Shown piece by piece: positions 32,000-40,639 of a stretch of DNA of 64,000 nt. The number at the start of each line of letters is the position of its first letter. The first letter of the stretch is position 1. The stretch lies in the NCBI RefSeq assembly GCF_042666235.1, contig NZ_JBHTFQ010000002.1, positions 372,001 through 436,000 of the forward strand, given 5' to 3'. The stretch is from Halodurantibacterium daqingensis. Its GTDB lineage: Bacteria; Pseudomonadota; Alphaproteobacteria; Rhodobacterales; Rhodobacteraceae. The position numbers and the translations under genes are program-made. The notes below the pieces were generated by a model. That model saw only the letters and a program-made list of their open reading frames with translations. It was not told where the DNA came from and did not search any database.

Positions 32000-32347
32000 C
32001 TACATGCGAAACCTGGCCTTGCGGCAGTCGTGGCTGCGCAGCGTGCTGCCGCTGAGGATGGCGATGCGGCCATCGCCGCGGTGGACCGAGAGGCTCATGC
32101 CCGCGCCTGCGACGTCCAGATGGGTATCGCTGAGCGCGCGCAGCGTCAGGATATGCTCCGCGCCACCTTCGGGGACGAACCGTGCCTCGGCGCCCTGACG
32201 CAGCCGGGGCAAGACCAGCGTGAAGCCTGGCTGACCCGCAGCGCCGGGACAATCATAGCTTTCCCGATCGACCCGTGTCAGCAGCGGGCAAGAGGCCGCA
32301 AGCGCAGGCAGCGCCAGCAGCAGGACCAAGGGCAGGAACGCGGGCAC
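32000..32347 (-). CDS. Small exported protein, unknown
   Basis: 115 residues with a signal peptide (FLPLVLLLALPALAA) and three Cys in the mature part (SCPLLTRVD, SYDCPGAA, SHDCRKARFRM). No family recognised. It lies between two genes of the sigma-54-driven trio, four bases after the upstream gene, so it is probably a periplasmic or outer-membrane companion of the extra rod/hook protein (context only). Confidence 0.6.
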   Translation of the reverse strand: MPAFLPLVLLLALPALAASCPLLTRVDRESYDCPGAAGQPGFTLVLPRLRQGAEARFVPEGGAEHILTLRALSDTHLDVAGAGMSLSVHRGDGRIAILSGSTLRSHDCRKARFRM

Positions 32348-32351
32348 CGGC

Positions 32352-32957
32352 TCAGGCTTTCAGCTTGGGCGCGCGCTTGGCACGCGGCTTGGGGGTCTTC
32401 GCGGGCGGTTCGGCGGGCGGCGGGGCTTCGGGGGGCGCGTCTTCGACAAGCACCGCCGCACCGGCACCGATCAGCCATTCCGCGCTTTCGGCCTGTACCT
32501 CGATCACGGCACCTTCAGGAAAACGCACGCCGTTCACCTCGCCGGCGCGGGTCAGCCGCACACGCTTCCAGTTCGCGCGGACATCGGGTTCCTCGGAATC
32601 GACCGGGCGAAAGGCGGGTTCCGCCCGCGCTGCGGGTTCGGGGGCAGAAGCCTGCGCCGGGGCAGGGGCCGGATCGGGTTCGGCAAGCTCGGCGGCCGGA
32701 TCGAAGCTGTCCGTGGCAATCGCGGTGATCCGGCGCCGAAGCACCGCGATCCGGGCCAGCAGCAGGGCCGTGCGATGGCCTTCATTCGTTTCGGCCTTCA
32801 GCAGCGTCGCGATGGCACGCGCCGCCTCGCCCGGGGCAAGGCCCGCAAAGCGTTCAAGCACGCCGTCGCGATAGGCGGTGATTTCGGGGGGAAGCCGGTC
32901 GTCCAGGGGCGCGGCGCTCGGGGTGCCCTGGGGTGCGGCGGCGGTCTCGTCCTGCAT
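32352..32957 (-). CDS. Unknown protein divergent from flgB
   Basis: 201 residues. An N-terminal helical part (LARIAVLRRRITAIATDSFD) is followed by a Pro/Ala-rich linker, then a small beta domain (RVRLTRAGEVNGVRFPEGAV, ESAEWLIGAGAAVLV) resembling short SH3-like modules, and a very basic tail (KTPKPRAKRAPKLKA). No signal peptide, so cytoplasmic. GGAGAG precedes the ATG. First gene of the trio that ends in the extra rod/hook protein; a sigma-54 site lies 46 bp upstream. Function unknown. Confidence 0.6.
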   Translation of the reverse strand: MQDETAAAPQGTPSAAPLDDRLPPEITAYRDGVLERFAGLAPGEAARAIATLLKAETNEGHRTALLLARIAVLRRRITAIATDSFDPAAELAEPDPAPAPAQASAPEPAARAEPAFRPVDSEEPDVRANWKRVRLTRAGEVNGVRFPEGAVIEVQAESAEWLIGAGAAVLVEDAPPEAPPPAEPPAKTPKPRAKRAPKLKA

Positions 32958-32989
32958 TTTCTCTCCAATCCGTGGTCCCGCCGGGGGAC

Positions 32990-33006
32990 TTGGCACCGGA
33001 CTTGCA
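32990..33006 (+). promoter_or_regulatory. Sigma-54 promoter of the flgB operon
   Basis: Plus strand TTGGCACCGGACTTGCA carries intact TTGGCAC and TTGCA elements with correct spacing. The flgB ATG is 56 bp downstream, the same distance as for the flgG site. Confidence 0.85.
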
Positions 33007-33019
33007 AAAACCGATCCAG
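33003..33019 (-). promoter_or_regulatory. Opposed sigma-54-like promoter for the minus-strand trio
   Basis: Minus strand CTGGATCGGTTTTTGCA keeps CTGG and TTGCA with 10-bp GG-GC spacing; CA of GGCAC is replaced by AT. It shares bases 33003-33006 with the flgB promoter on the other strand, so two polymerases could not occupy both at once. The start of the 201-residue gene is 46 bp away. Confidence 0.55.
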
Positions 33020-33061
33020 CCACGGCGCCTTGCGCAACTTTTTTCCGGGATGGAGGATCGT

Positions 33062-33451
33062 ATGAAAGCCTTTGCCACGACGCTTGGGGTGCATGCCCAG
33101 GCCCTGCAGTTGCGGGCCAGGCGCAACGACATCCTTGCCTCGAACATCGCCAATGCGGCAACGCCCAATTTCAAGGCCCGCGACATCGACTTCGCCGCCG
33201 AACTGCGGCGGGTGGCGGGCGGCCCGGGGCCGATGACCACCACCAGCACCAACCATTTCAGCACGCGGGGCAGCATCAATCCGCGCGGGCTGGCCTATCG
33301 CGATCCGGTGACGCCCGCGCTGGACGGCAACACCGTGGACATGGGGGTAGAGCAGATGCAGTTCTCCGAGAACGTCCTGCGGTATCAAACCAGCCTCGGA
33401 TTTCTCAACCGCCGGATCTCCGGCCTCATGTCAGCCATAAAGGGGGAATGA
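33062..33451 (+). CDS. flgB: Flagellar proximal rod protein FlgB
   Basis: 129 residues, normal FlgB length. NDILASNIANAATPNFKARD is the family N-terminal signature and the C-terminal helix VLRYQTSLGFLNRRISGL is typical. FlgB forms the first rod ring in the periplasm. GGAGG lies five bases before the ATG. It starts the flgBCDEF operon behind a sigma-54 promoter; its stop overlaps the flgC start region. Confidence 0.93.
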   Translation: MKAFATTLGVHAQALQLRARRNDILASNIANAATPNFKARDIDFAAELRRVAGGPGPMTTTSTNHFSTRGSINPRGLAYRDPVTPALDGNTVDMGVEQMQFSENVLRYQTSLGFLNRRISGLMSAIKGE

Positions 33452-33870
33452 TGACCGCGATCCAGTCGGTTTTCGATGTGGCCTCGCGCGCGTTGTCGGC
33501 GCAGCAGGTGCGGCTGAATGCCGTTGCATCGAACCTTGCCAACGCTCGCAGCGCCGCCGGCACCCCCGAGGAAGCCTATCGCGCGATCCGCCCGGTGTTC
33601 GAGACGGAGTATGCCCGCCAGATGGGCGCCGGACGCGGCCTGTCCACGGTCAATGTGGCCGATGTGGTCGCGCTGGACCGCGAACCCGAACGGGTGCTGA
33701 TGCCCGACCATCCCGATGCCGATCCGGATGGCTATGTCTACCGCGCCGCGGTGGATGTGGACGAAGAGCTGGTGGAGATGGTCGAAAGCAGCCGCCAGTA
33801 TCAGAACATCCTCGAGGTGGTCTCGACCCTGCGCACGCTGATGTCGCGCACCGTCAGCATGGGCCAGTAG
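33451..33870 (+). CDS. flgC: Flagellar proximal rod protein FlgC
   Basis: 139 residues. N-terminal RLNAVASNLANARSAAGTPE and C-terminal VEMVESSRQYQNILEVVSTL match FlgC. It polymerises on FlgB in the rod. Two adjacent ATGs exist (33448 and 33451); the second has better spacing from AGGGGG. The gene overlaps the flgB stop. Confidence 0.93.
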   Translation: MTAIQSVFDVASRALSAQQVRLNAVASNLANARSAAGTPEEAYRAIRPVFETEYARQMGAGRGLSTVNVADVVALDREPERVLMPDHPDADPDGYVYRAAVDVDEELVEMVESSRQYQNILEVVSTLRTLMSRTVSMGQ

Positions 33871-33904
33871 GCCCCACCCAGAACCGCCAGATCCGGAGAG
33901 CCAG

Positions 33905-34609
33905 ATGTCCTCGATTGACGCAAATGCCACCGCCGCACAGCAGGCCCTTTTCGACCGGCTGGGCCTCAGCCGGGCCCAGTCCAGCGGTGGATCGGGCCGC
34001 GACAGCCTTGGGCAGGAGGATTTCCTGAAGCTGATGACCGTCCAGTTGCAGAACCAGGATCCCTTCGCCCCGATGGAGAACGGCGAGTTCATCGGCCAGA
34101 TGGCGCAGTTTTCCACCGTGTCGGGCATCACCCAGCTGAACCAGACGCTCAGCAGCATCTCGGACGAGATGAAGCAGTTCCGCATCGCCACGGCCGCGAA
34201 CTTCCTTGGCCAGTCGGTTCTGGTGCCGGGCAACATCACCCGCGCCGATGACATGGGCGAAATCCACGGCGCGGTGGACCTGCCGCAGACCGTGTCGAAC
34301 CTGCGGGTGATCTATTCCGACGCCACCAACGGGCAGGTGTTGCATTACGACGATCTTGGCCCGCAGCAGGCCGGGATGATGGGCTTTTCCTGGGTGAACG
34401 TGCCGCCGGCCGTGGCGATGACCCGGATGCCGGTGCAGGTGGATATTGCCGCGCTGACCGGAACCGGGATCGAGACGCTGAGCCCGCAGGTCTTTGCGCG
34501 CGTTCTGTCCGCCTCGCGCGGGGGGGGCACGGGCGGCGAACAGGAAATGACCCTGACCGTAGAAGATTTCGGCCCGGTGCGCACGGGCAGCGTGACCACG
34601 ATCCGCTGA
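33905..34609 (+). CDS. flgD: Hook-capping protein FlgD
   Basis: 234 residues. QEDFLKLMTVQLQNQDPFAP and ENGEFIGQMAQFSTVSGI are the conserved FlgD N-terminal scaffold; the C-terminal part (LRVIYSDATNGQ, GFSWVNV) matches the Ig-like and tudor-like domains. FlgD caps the growing hook. It follows flgC by 34 bp and precedes the very large flgE. Confidence 0.93.
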   Translation: MSSIDANATAAQQALFDRLGLSRAQSSGGSGRDSLGQEDFLKLMTVQLQNQDPFAPMENGEFIGQMAQFSTVSGITQLNQTLSSISDEMKQFRIATAANFLGQSVLVPGNITRADDMGEIHGAVDLPQTVSNLRVIYSDATNGQVLHYDDLGPQQAGMMGFSWVNVPPAVAMTRMPVQVDIAALTGTGIETLSPQVFARVLSASRGGGTGGEQEMTLTVEDFGPVRTGSVTTIR

Positions 34610-34640
34610 AGCGGCGCGGCAGACAGCAAAGGGACAAGCC

Positions 34641-37600
34641 ATGTCATTCTATACCGCACTTACGGGGCTGAACGGCGCACAGGCCGATCTGTCGGCCACC
34701 TCGAACAACATCGCCAACGTCGGCACCACCGGATTCAAGCGCAGCCGGGCCGAGTTCGGCGATATCTTCGCCACCTCGCCGCTGCAAAGCTCGGCCTCGG
34801 CGATCGGATCGGGCGCAATCCTCAAGGGGATCCGCCAGCAGTTCACGCAAGGCAACATCGCCTCCTCGCTCAATGTGCTTGACCTTGCCATCTCGGGGCA
34901 GGGCTTCTTCGCGCTCAAACCCTCGCTCGGGTCCTCGCAGACGGTCTTCACGCGCAACGGGTCGTTCAGCGTGGACAACAACCGCTATGTGGTGGACAGC
35001 ACCGGCCAGCACCTGCTTGTCTATCCGGTCAACCAGGACGGATCGGTCACCGCGCGCGACCTGATCAGCGCCGTGCCGCTGCAACTGCCGGTATCCTCGG
35101 GCGATCCCAAGGCCACCAGCCGGATCGAGCTGGGGGTGAACCTTCCGGCCGGGTCAACCGCGCTTGGGGCGCAGGATGCGGTGCCGCCCACCCGCGCCTT
35201 CGATCCCGCCGATCCGCGCACCTTCACCAATTCGACCTCGATCACCATCTTTGACGATCTGGGCAACCCGACCATCGCAACGGTCTATTTCATCAAGACC
35301 CAGCTGGCCTCGGCGCAGGATCCGACAAGCAAGTTCGACACCAAGCTGGTGATCAACGGCACGGTGGTCGAACCGAACCTGGTCAAGGCCGTGGACCAGC
35401 GTGGCCGCCAGATCTTCATCGACCGCTTCGGCAACCAGACCAGCCAGGTGCCCGATGACAACTATTATCTCGATGGCCGCGCCTCGCCGCTCTACAAGCT
35501 GGACGACCTGCGTTCCAAGGTGCCGTCGCAGCCTGCGCGGATGACGGGCGCCACCAGCTTCTTCGACTTCGGCCCCGAAGGCGACCGACTGGTCGAGATC
35601 GTCACGGATCCGCTGATGTTCCACGCCACCCGCGATTCCGGCAATGCAGAAAGCAACGTCTACTGGGGCCGCGACTTCCTGATGGTCAATGTGGATGATG
35701 GCGATCAGCCGGTGTCGGTCAACATCCGTCCGGGCAAGTACACGGCCGCCCAGCTGGCGGCCGAGGTCGAACGCGCGATCAACGAAGCCTATGGCGACGA
35801 CCGCAAGATCCGCGTGGTCAAGAATGTCGATGACCGGATGACGATCGACCTGTTCCGGCTGAACAGCGACGGCACGACGATCGGGCTTCAGCCCAAGTTG
35901 ACCCTGGATCTGCTGCGCCCCAGTTTCGTGAGCGAGCAACTGGGCATCAACCTTGACGTGCCCGGCCCGAATTTCCGCCGCGACGAGTTCCTGGCGCATA
36001 TGCAGGCCACGATCGTCAACGGGCTGAACGACTATATCTTCGATTCCAGCGGCGCGATCTCGGCACCGCTTGCCGAAGGGCTCGGCGTGGGGCAGCGGCT
36101 GTTCACCCGCGCCGCGGGCGAGCGGATGGGCCAGGTCTATCGCAGCACCGAGGTGATTTCCTTCGATTACGCCCAGCAGCGCGATGGTGTCTGGGCGTCG
36201 CAACCGAAGCATCTCGTCTATTCCACCTTCGCAAATCGTCCGACGCTGTCGGTCTATGACAACCGCACCGCCCTTTCGGCCGCCGGCGCCGGCAATGCAG
36301 TCACCTATGATCCGGGCCAGAACACGCTGACCATAAACGTCCCGGCCGATTTCGACATGGGCTCCAGCCCCACGATCCGCCTCGCGGGCACCTTTGCAAG
36401 CGATCTTGCCGCAACCCATCTGAACGGGCGCGAACTGCGCGTGTTCGAGGTGGTGGATCTCGTCGATGCCGACGGCGCCCCCTACAAGCGACTGCGCGTG
36501 GACACGACCCAGCTGGGCATGCCCGATACGCCCTTCAGCCTGGCCGCGAACGGTGCGATCAGCATCCTGTCGGGCGCCTCGGAAGAGGTCGAGGCCTTCT
36601 TCGAAGGCGCGGGCGCCGATGGGGGGCTCGGGATCCTGGGCAGCGAACGCATCGTGTTGCGGGAAAAGGGTGCGGCGGCAACCCGGTCGGTCGGCTATTT
36701 CGACGGCGCGCCGCCCGTGTTCACCGTGACCGGCGCGCTGCTGGGCGGGGACGTGGCGCTGCAGGCGCTGGGGCTTCAGTCTGCCGGTGGCGCGGCGGCG
36801 CTGTCCAGCAAGGTGATGTGGGTCGATGAACGCAACCCGCCGATCCGGGCCAATTACGATCATGTGAACCAGCGGTTCCAGTTCTCGGTGGAACGCGGCA
36901 GCCTTGGCGAAGGCTCGCCCAGCAACTTCCATTCCTTCTCGGTGTTCGGCTATCCCGAGGCGCTGTCGGTCAACAACCTGGGCATTCCGGGGGGCAATGA
37001 CCGCCAGCAGGTGCAGATCCGCGGGGAAGAGGTGCTGTCCACCCGGCCCTTCGTGGCACAGGGCGGCGACATCCAGCCCAATGACCGCCGCTATGGCATC
37101 CGGGTGACCTATAACAGCGATACCCGCAACTTCAGTATCGCCAGCGGCACCACCGGCGAATCCATCGCTGCCAATGGCGCAGTCGGGGTGCGTGCGGCGC
37201 AGTCGGCCTCGAACATCCAGGTGGGGCGGCGCACGATCCTGGCCGATGGATCGGTCGATCCCAACGAGAGCTTCGACCGCAGCGCCCGGACGCTCGGCTT
37301 CGGCGACAACCACCTGATGGGTTTTGGCCTGTCGAAAAGCAGCGTGGGCTTCGAGGCCGGGCGCGGGCTTGCGGCGCAGCCCGCGACGGTGCGCGGTGGC
37401 ACGGCGCTGGTGCCCCTGAACCAGGTGTTCCGGCTGAGCGAACTGGGCGGCGAGAACCGCTTCTCGATCTCGGTCAACGGGATTTCGGGGGTGATCGAAC
37501 TGCCGCCGGGCTCCTATGTCGGCTCGTCCCTGGCCGCGGCGCTTGAGGAAAGGATCAACCAGATCGAGGATCCGCTTACCGGGCGCACCGTGGGCGGGGT

Positions 37601-38393
37601 CAAGGTGCGCTATCTGCCCGACAGCAACAGCTTCGAATTCACCACCGGCACCACCGGTGACAATTCGATCATCCGCGTCCGTGGTGCCGCCCGGTTCGGC
37701 CTAGACGATGTCGCGCTGGGGGTGGGGTCTGTCCCGCAGATCTTCAATCTGGTGCAGGCGACCTCGCCCGAGGGGCTGCCGCTTTATGTCGATGCCTCGG
37801 GCAAGGTGGTGACCACGCCGCCCGACAACCTGGTCAGCGGTTATTTCCCGCTGTACATCGACGAGGGGGAACTGACCTTCGACCGCGCCGGCCGGCTGCT
37901 CAGCCCCTCGACCAGCGTGCGCTATGACCAGTTCGGTTCGGGCGTGTCGCTGTCGCTTGACATCGACTTTTCCGGCTCCACCCAGTTCGCGCAGCCCTTC
38001 TCGGTGCTGACACTTCAGCAGGACGGTTTTGCCTCGGGCCGGCTGGACGGGATCGAGATCGACGCCTCGGGGGTGATCCGCGCCTCCTATACCAACGGCC
38101 AGAACAAGCCGCTGGGCAAGGTGGTGCTGGCGACGTTCAACAACCAGAACGGGCTCAAGCAGATCGGCAATGCGACCTATGTGGCAACGGCCTCGTCCGG
38201 GGCGCCGCAGGTGGGCGAAGCCGGGGGCGAGGGGTTGGGCAACATCCTGTCCGGTTCGCTTGAACGGTCGAACGTGGACATCACCGAGGAGCTGGTGAAC
38301 CTGATCACCGCGCAACGCAACTTCCAGGCCTCGGCCAAGGCGATCGAAACCACGACGACCCTGACCCAGACCATCATCAACATCCGCGGCTGA
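34641..38393 (+). CDS. flgE: Flagellar hook protein FlgE, very large
   Basis: 1250 residues, about three times the 400-odd of enteric FlgE. The N-terminus (SFYTALTGLNGAQADLSATS, NNIANVGTTGFKRSRAEFGD, LDLAISGQGFFAL) and C-terminus (ERSNVDITEELVNLITAQRN, FQASAKAIETTTTLTQTIIN) are canonical. The insertion between them holds several internal beta-rich stretches, for example two LNGRELRV/VSVNIRPGKYTAAQL-type segments, and probably forms surface-exposed domains of the hook. The frame is intact throughout. The 31-bp gap after flgD has no terminator. Confidence 0.93.
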   Translation: MSFYTALTGLNGAQADLSATSNNIANVGTTGFKRSRAEFGDIFATSPLQSSASAIGSGAILKGIRQQFTQGNIASSLNVLDLAISGQGFFALKPSLGSSQTVFTRNGSFSVDNNRYVVDSTGQHLLVYPVNQDGSVTARDLISAVPLQLPVSSGDPKATSRIELGVNLPAGSTALGAQDAVPPTRAFDPADPRTFTNSTSITIFDDLGNPTIATVYFIKTQLASAQDPTSKFDTKLVINGTVVEPNLVKAVDQRGRQIFIDRFGNQTSQVPDDNYYLDGRASPLYKLDDLRSKVPSQPARMTGATSFFDFGPEGDRLVEIVTDPLMFHATRDSGNAESNVYWGRDFLMVNVDDGDQPVSVNIRPGKYTAAQLAAEVERAINEAYGDDRKIRVVKNVDDRMTIDLFRLNSDGTTIGLQPKLTLDLLRPSFVSEQLGINLDVPGPNFRRDEFLAHMQATIVNGLNDYIFDSSGAISAPLAEGLGVGQRLFTRAAGERMGQVYRSTEVISFDYAQQRDGVWASQPKHLVYSTFANRPTLSVYDNRTALSAAGAGNAVTYDPGQNTLTINVPADFDMGSSPTIRLAGTFASDLAATHLNGRELRVFEVVDLVDADGAPYKRLRVDTTQLGMPDTPFSLAANGAISILSGASEEVEAFFEGAGADGGLGILGSERIVLREKGAAATRSVGYFDGAPPVFTVTGALLGGDVALQALGLQSAGGAAALSSKVMWVDERNPPIRANYDHVNQRFQFSVERGSLGEGSPSNFHSFSVFGYPEALSVNNLGIPGGNDRQQVQIRGEEVLSTRPFVAQGGDIQPNDRRYGIRVTYNSDTRNFSIASGTTGESIAANGAVGVRAAQSASNIQVGRRTILADGSVDPNESFDRSARTLGFGDNHLMGFGLSKSSVGFEAGRGLAAQPATVRGGTALVPLNQVFRLSELGGENRFSISVNGISGVIELPPGSYVGSSLAAALEERINQIEDPLTGRTVGGVKVRYLPDSNSFEFTTGTTGDNSIIRVRGAARFGLDDVALGVGSVPQIFNLVQATSPEGLPLYVDASGKVVTTPPDNLVSGYFPLYIDEGELTFDRAGRLLSPSTSVRYDQFGSGVSLSLDIDFSGSTQFAQPFSVLTLQQDGFASGRLDGIEIDASGVIRASYTNGQNKPLGKVVLATFNNQNGLKQIGNATYVATASSGAPQVGEAGGEGLGNILSGSLERSNVDITEELVNLITAQRNFQASAKAIETTTTLTQTIINIRG

Positions 38394-38496
38394 TCCGCCG
38401 CGCGACCCCGAGCCAAGGGCCCGCGCCAGGCGCCGGCCCTGACCCCATCGGCCCGCAGCCGTCCTGTTGCGGGCCGTTCAACCGACCGGAGGCGTC

Positions 38497-39258
38497 ATGG
38501 ACCGGATGATCCACACCGCGCTGAGCGCGCTGCACAATCTGCGCGACAGCCGCACCATCACGGCGCAGAACCTTGCCAACCAGAACGTCCCCGGGTTTCG
38601 CCGCGATCTGCCGAACGAAGGCGGCAGCCGCTTCATGGCGCAGTTCGACGAGATCTCGGCCCGCGCCTTCCCGCTGGAACGTGGCCCGCACCTGTTCTCG
38701 GACCTTGCCGGTCCGCTGGTCGAAACCGGCGAGCCTGCCGATGTGGCGCTGGCGGACCGCGGGTATTTCTATGTCCAGCCCACGGGCGGGGGCGGCCTGG
38801 CCCTGACCCGTCGGGGCGATCTGTCGCGCGATGCCGAGGGTGTGCTGCGCAACGGCGCGGGCGACGCGTTGCTGGACGTGGAGCTGCAACCGATTACCGT
38901 TGATGCCTGGCGGGCGATCCAGATCAACGAACTGGGCCAGATCTGGATCGAACCGCAAGAGGGCCAGCCAGGCCAGATCGAGCTTGCCGCGACGCTGGCC
39001 ACCGTGGACCCCGAGGGGCTGCTGCTGCGCAAGGGGCCCGACGGGCGCATCCGCCCGGCCGAGGGGCCGCTTCCGCCCCCCGACCAGCGCGGGCGCGTGC
39101 AGCAGGGCTATCTGGAATCGAGCAATGTCAATGCGGTGGAAGAGCTTGTCCTGTCGCTTGAACTCCAGCGCGAGTTCGAGCTGAACGTCAAGCTGATCAC
39201 CACCGCGCGCGAGATCGACGAGGGCGGCGCACGGCTGCTGCGCCTGCCCGAGACCTGA
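38497..39258 (+). CDS. flgF: Flagellar rod protein FlgF
   Basis: 253 residues. It starts MDRMIHTALSALHNLRDSRT, with ITAQNLANQNVPGFRRDLPN, and ends VNAVEELVLSLELQREFELN plus VKLITTAREIDEGGARLL, matching FlgF. GGAGG lies before the ATG at 38497. It normally sits directly before flgG; here 1.4 kb of insertion scar separates the two. Confidence 0.9.
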   Translation: MDRMIHTALSALHNLRDSRTITAQNLANQNVPGFRRDLPNEGGSRFMAQFDEISARAFPLERGPHLFSDLAGPLVETGEPADVALADRGYFYVQPTGGGGLALTRRGDLSRDAEGVLRNGAGDALLDVELQPITVDAWRAIQINELGQIWIEPQEGQPGQIELAATLATVDPEGLLLRKGPDGRIRPAEGPLPPPDQRGRVQQGYLESSNVNAVEELVLSLELQREFELNVKLITTAREIDEGGARLLRLPET

Positions 39259-40389
39259 TCCCGGCAAGGAGGCGGTTCGCGCCCGCGCGAGCCGCGGTGT
39301 TCGACAGCACCCGCCGGCGCGGGCAGTTCAGCTTAGAGGGTTGAAATTGCACCGTTGATCACGGCGATGTGCTGTGGCCGGGCGGCCTCCCGCTTCCGCG
39401 AGGACATGTCGGCCCCACAACGACCCGAGGAAGGTGAGGGCAGTCCGCAGGGGCCAAGCCACAGAATATTCACGGAGCGGGAATGCGGGGCGCCGACGGC
39501 AAGGCCGCGTGCTGCCACAGCTGCCCGCGTCTTCCCCGCGCAGGCGACGGGTTCTAATCGGGTGTGCCATGGATTGGCACAAATGACCCGTCTTCCCCCC
39601 GCAGGCGACGGGTTCAGCCATCAACGCCAGACGCCCGTTCCGCGCTTCCGTGCAAGCCATTGCCGCGCGGCTGCCCGGGAGGCAGGAGTCCTCCGTCAGT
39701 GCCGGGCAAGGGGCCGCGCCGGGTGACTGGAACAGCTTCGGCACGAGGCTTTGCGCGGCCGCCTCCCTCGGGCTGCCGTTGAGGCTGCTGGCACGGGCGG
39801 GCGGAGGGGGCGAGCTGCGTTCGGGTGTCTGCGGTGCAGGGCGGGTCGGCCCTGACGATGCGCGTGGGACCGCGGTGTTTTCGGAGGCCAGCGTGTCCAA
39901 CGGGCGGGTTCGGTGTGCCTGCGAGGTTTGTCGCCGCGGCCAGGAGCCGAGGGTTGCGTGGGTGATCCTGCGCGCGCACCGGATCCTGTTGCTGCCCCCG
40001 CGGACATGCCGGCACGTCAGGGGCCGGGGAGCTCCCGCCCGTCTTCACCGCCTGCGGCGGTTCATCCCGTTGGGCCGGGCGCCGCCTTCGGCGGCGCGCT
40101 GGCGGGACCGGGCTCAGCGGCACAGCGGGGGTGGGTTTGCGCGTGACGCAGCTTGCGATGCAGGGGCTGTGCCCGGCGGGCATGGCGCGGGCGCGGTATC
40201 CCAATGGCATCCGAGGGCTGGCGGTGCGATCCCTTCGCGGGAATGCGAAGCAGCATTATTGGCCGTGTCCGTTTCGGAAGCTCCACGACCACGCACGCCG
40301 TCAGAGCCGTAATAATGAGGGCGGGCCGCCGTTGCTCCGAGGGCCGGCCCGAATGAACGCAAGCCTCGCTTGCGCGGCTGAGTGACGGA
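39259..40389. other. Insertion scar between flgF and flgG, no gene
   Basis: More than 1.1 kb without a supportable gene, inside an operon where flgF and flgG normally abut. Open frames here lack ribosome sites and family resemblance. It contains a CRISPR-like repeat pair (39528-39615) and, to the right, a transposase remnant, so it looks like debris of mobile-element insertion and decay. Several GC-rich inverted repeats (for example around 40045-40065) occur but none is a clear terminator. Confidence 0.65.
39528..39615. repeat. Pair of 27-bp direct repeats, 61-bp period, type I-E-like
   Basis: CGTCTTCCCCGCGCAGGCGA plus CGGGTTC at 39528-39554, and the same with one substitution (G to C at position 11) at 39589-39615. 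The 61-bp period equals the 29+32 geometry of type I-E CRISPR arrays, and TTCCCCGCGCAGGCG resembles type I-E repeats. The single 34-bp spacer contains its own inverted repeat, GTGCCA...TGGCAC. No third copy at the next 61-bp step on either side and no cas gene in the window. Confidence 0.45.
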
Positions 40390-40560
40390 TCGGGAAACCC
40401 ATACCACTGGCGAATTTGCCCAAGCGTTCGAGGGGCGAAGATCTCGAGCTGGGGCCAGAGGAGCCATGTTCGACAGATCTGACCAAGGCCGACGAGGCGG
40501 CGATCGTCGCCTTCCGGTGGCGCGCGCTGCTGCCGCTTGATGACGGACTGCACGCTCTGT
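40390..40560 (+). pseudogene. IS481-family transposase N-terminal remnant
   Basis: One plus-strand frame reads RIGKPIPLANLPKRSRGEDL, then GPEEPCSTDLTKADEAAIVA and FRWRALLPLDDGLHAL. This matches the IS481-group segment RYGINPKTVAKW.KR...GPKEP.STVLT.EEEAIIVAFRRHTLLPLDDCLYAL. Nothing after the LPLDD region survives; the catalytic DDE domain is missing and a stop lies just upstream. It ends eight bases before the flgG sigma-54 promoter. Confidence 0.75.
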
Positions 40561-40567
40561 TCCGATC

Positions 40568-40584
40568 TGGCACGGCGCTTGCAG
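40568..40584 (+). promoter_or_regulatory. Sigma-54 promoter of the flgG operon
   Basis: CTGGCACGGCGCTTGCA is a perfect match to YTGGCACGRNNNTTGCW. The flgG ATG is 56 bp downstream, the same as at flgB. It makes flgGHIJKL-sltF independent of the flgB promoter, consistent with the broken flgF-flgG junction. Confidence 0.9.
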
Positions 40585-40639
40585 ATGCCCCTCCGACAAC
40601 CGGCGCCCGCGTTTGGCCGCCCGAGCAGGAGATGCAGCA

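Noticed and set aside
35154..37313. A 719-codon minus-strand frame opposite flgE
   Set aside because: Antisense shadow of an intact hook protein.
39551..39571. GGGTTCTAATC as a tRNA T-arm
   Set aside because: No acceptor, D or anticodon stem could be built around it.
39555..39588. TTGGCAC in the CRISPR-like spacer as a sigma-54 promoter
   Set aside because: The -24 half is present but no GC-containing -12 half follows at the right spacing.
39650..40312. A 220-codon plus-strand frame in the flgF-flgG scar
   Set aside because: No start signal, low-complexity Arg/Gly/Ala composition, no family; treated as debris.
40590..40639. Starting flgG at an upstream codon (40613)
   Set aside because: The ATG at 40640 aligns with the conserved FlgG N-terminus; the upstream codons are leader sequence after the sigma-54 promoter.
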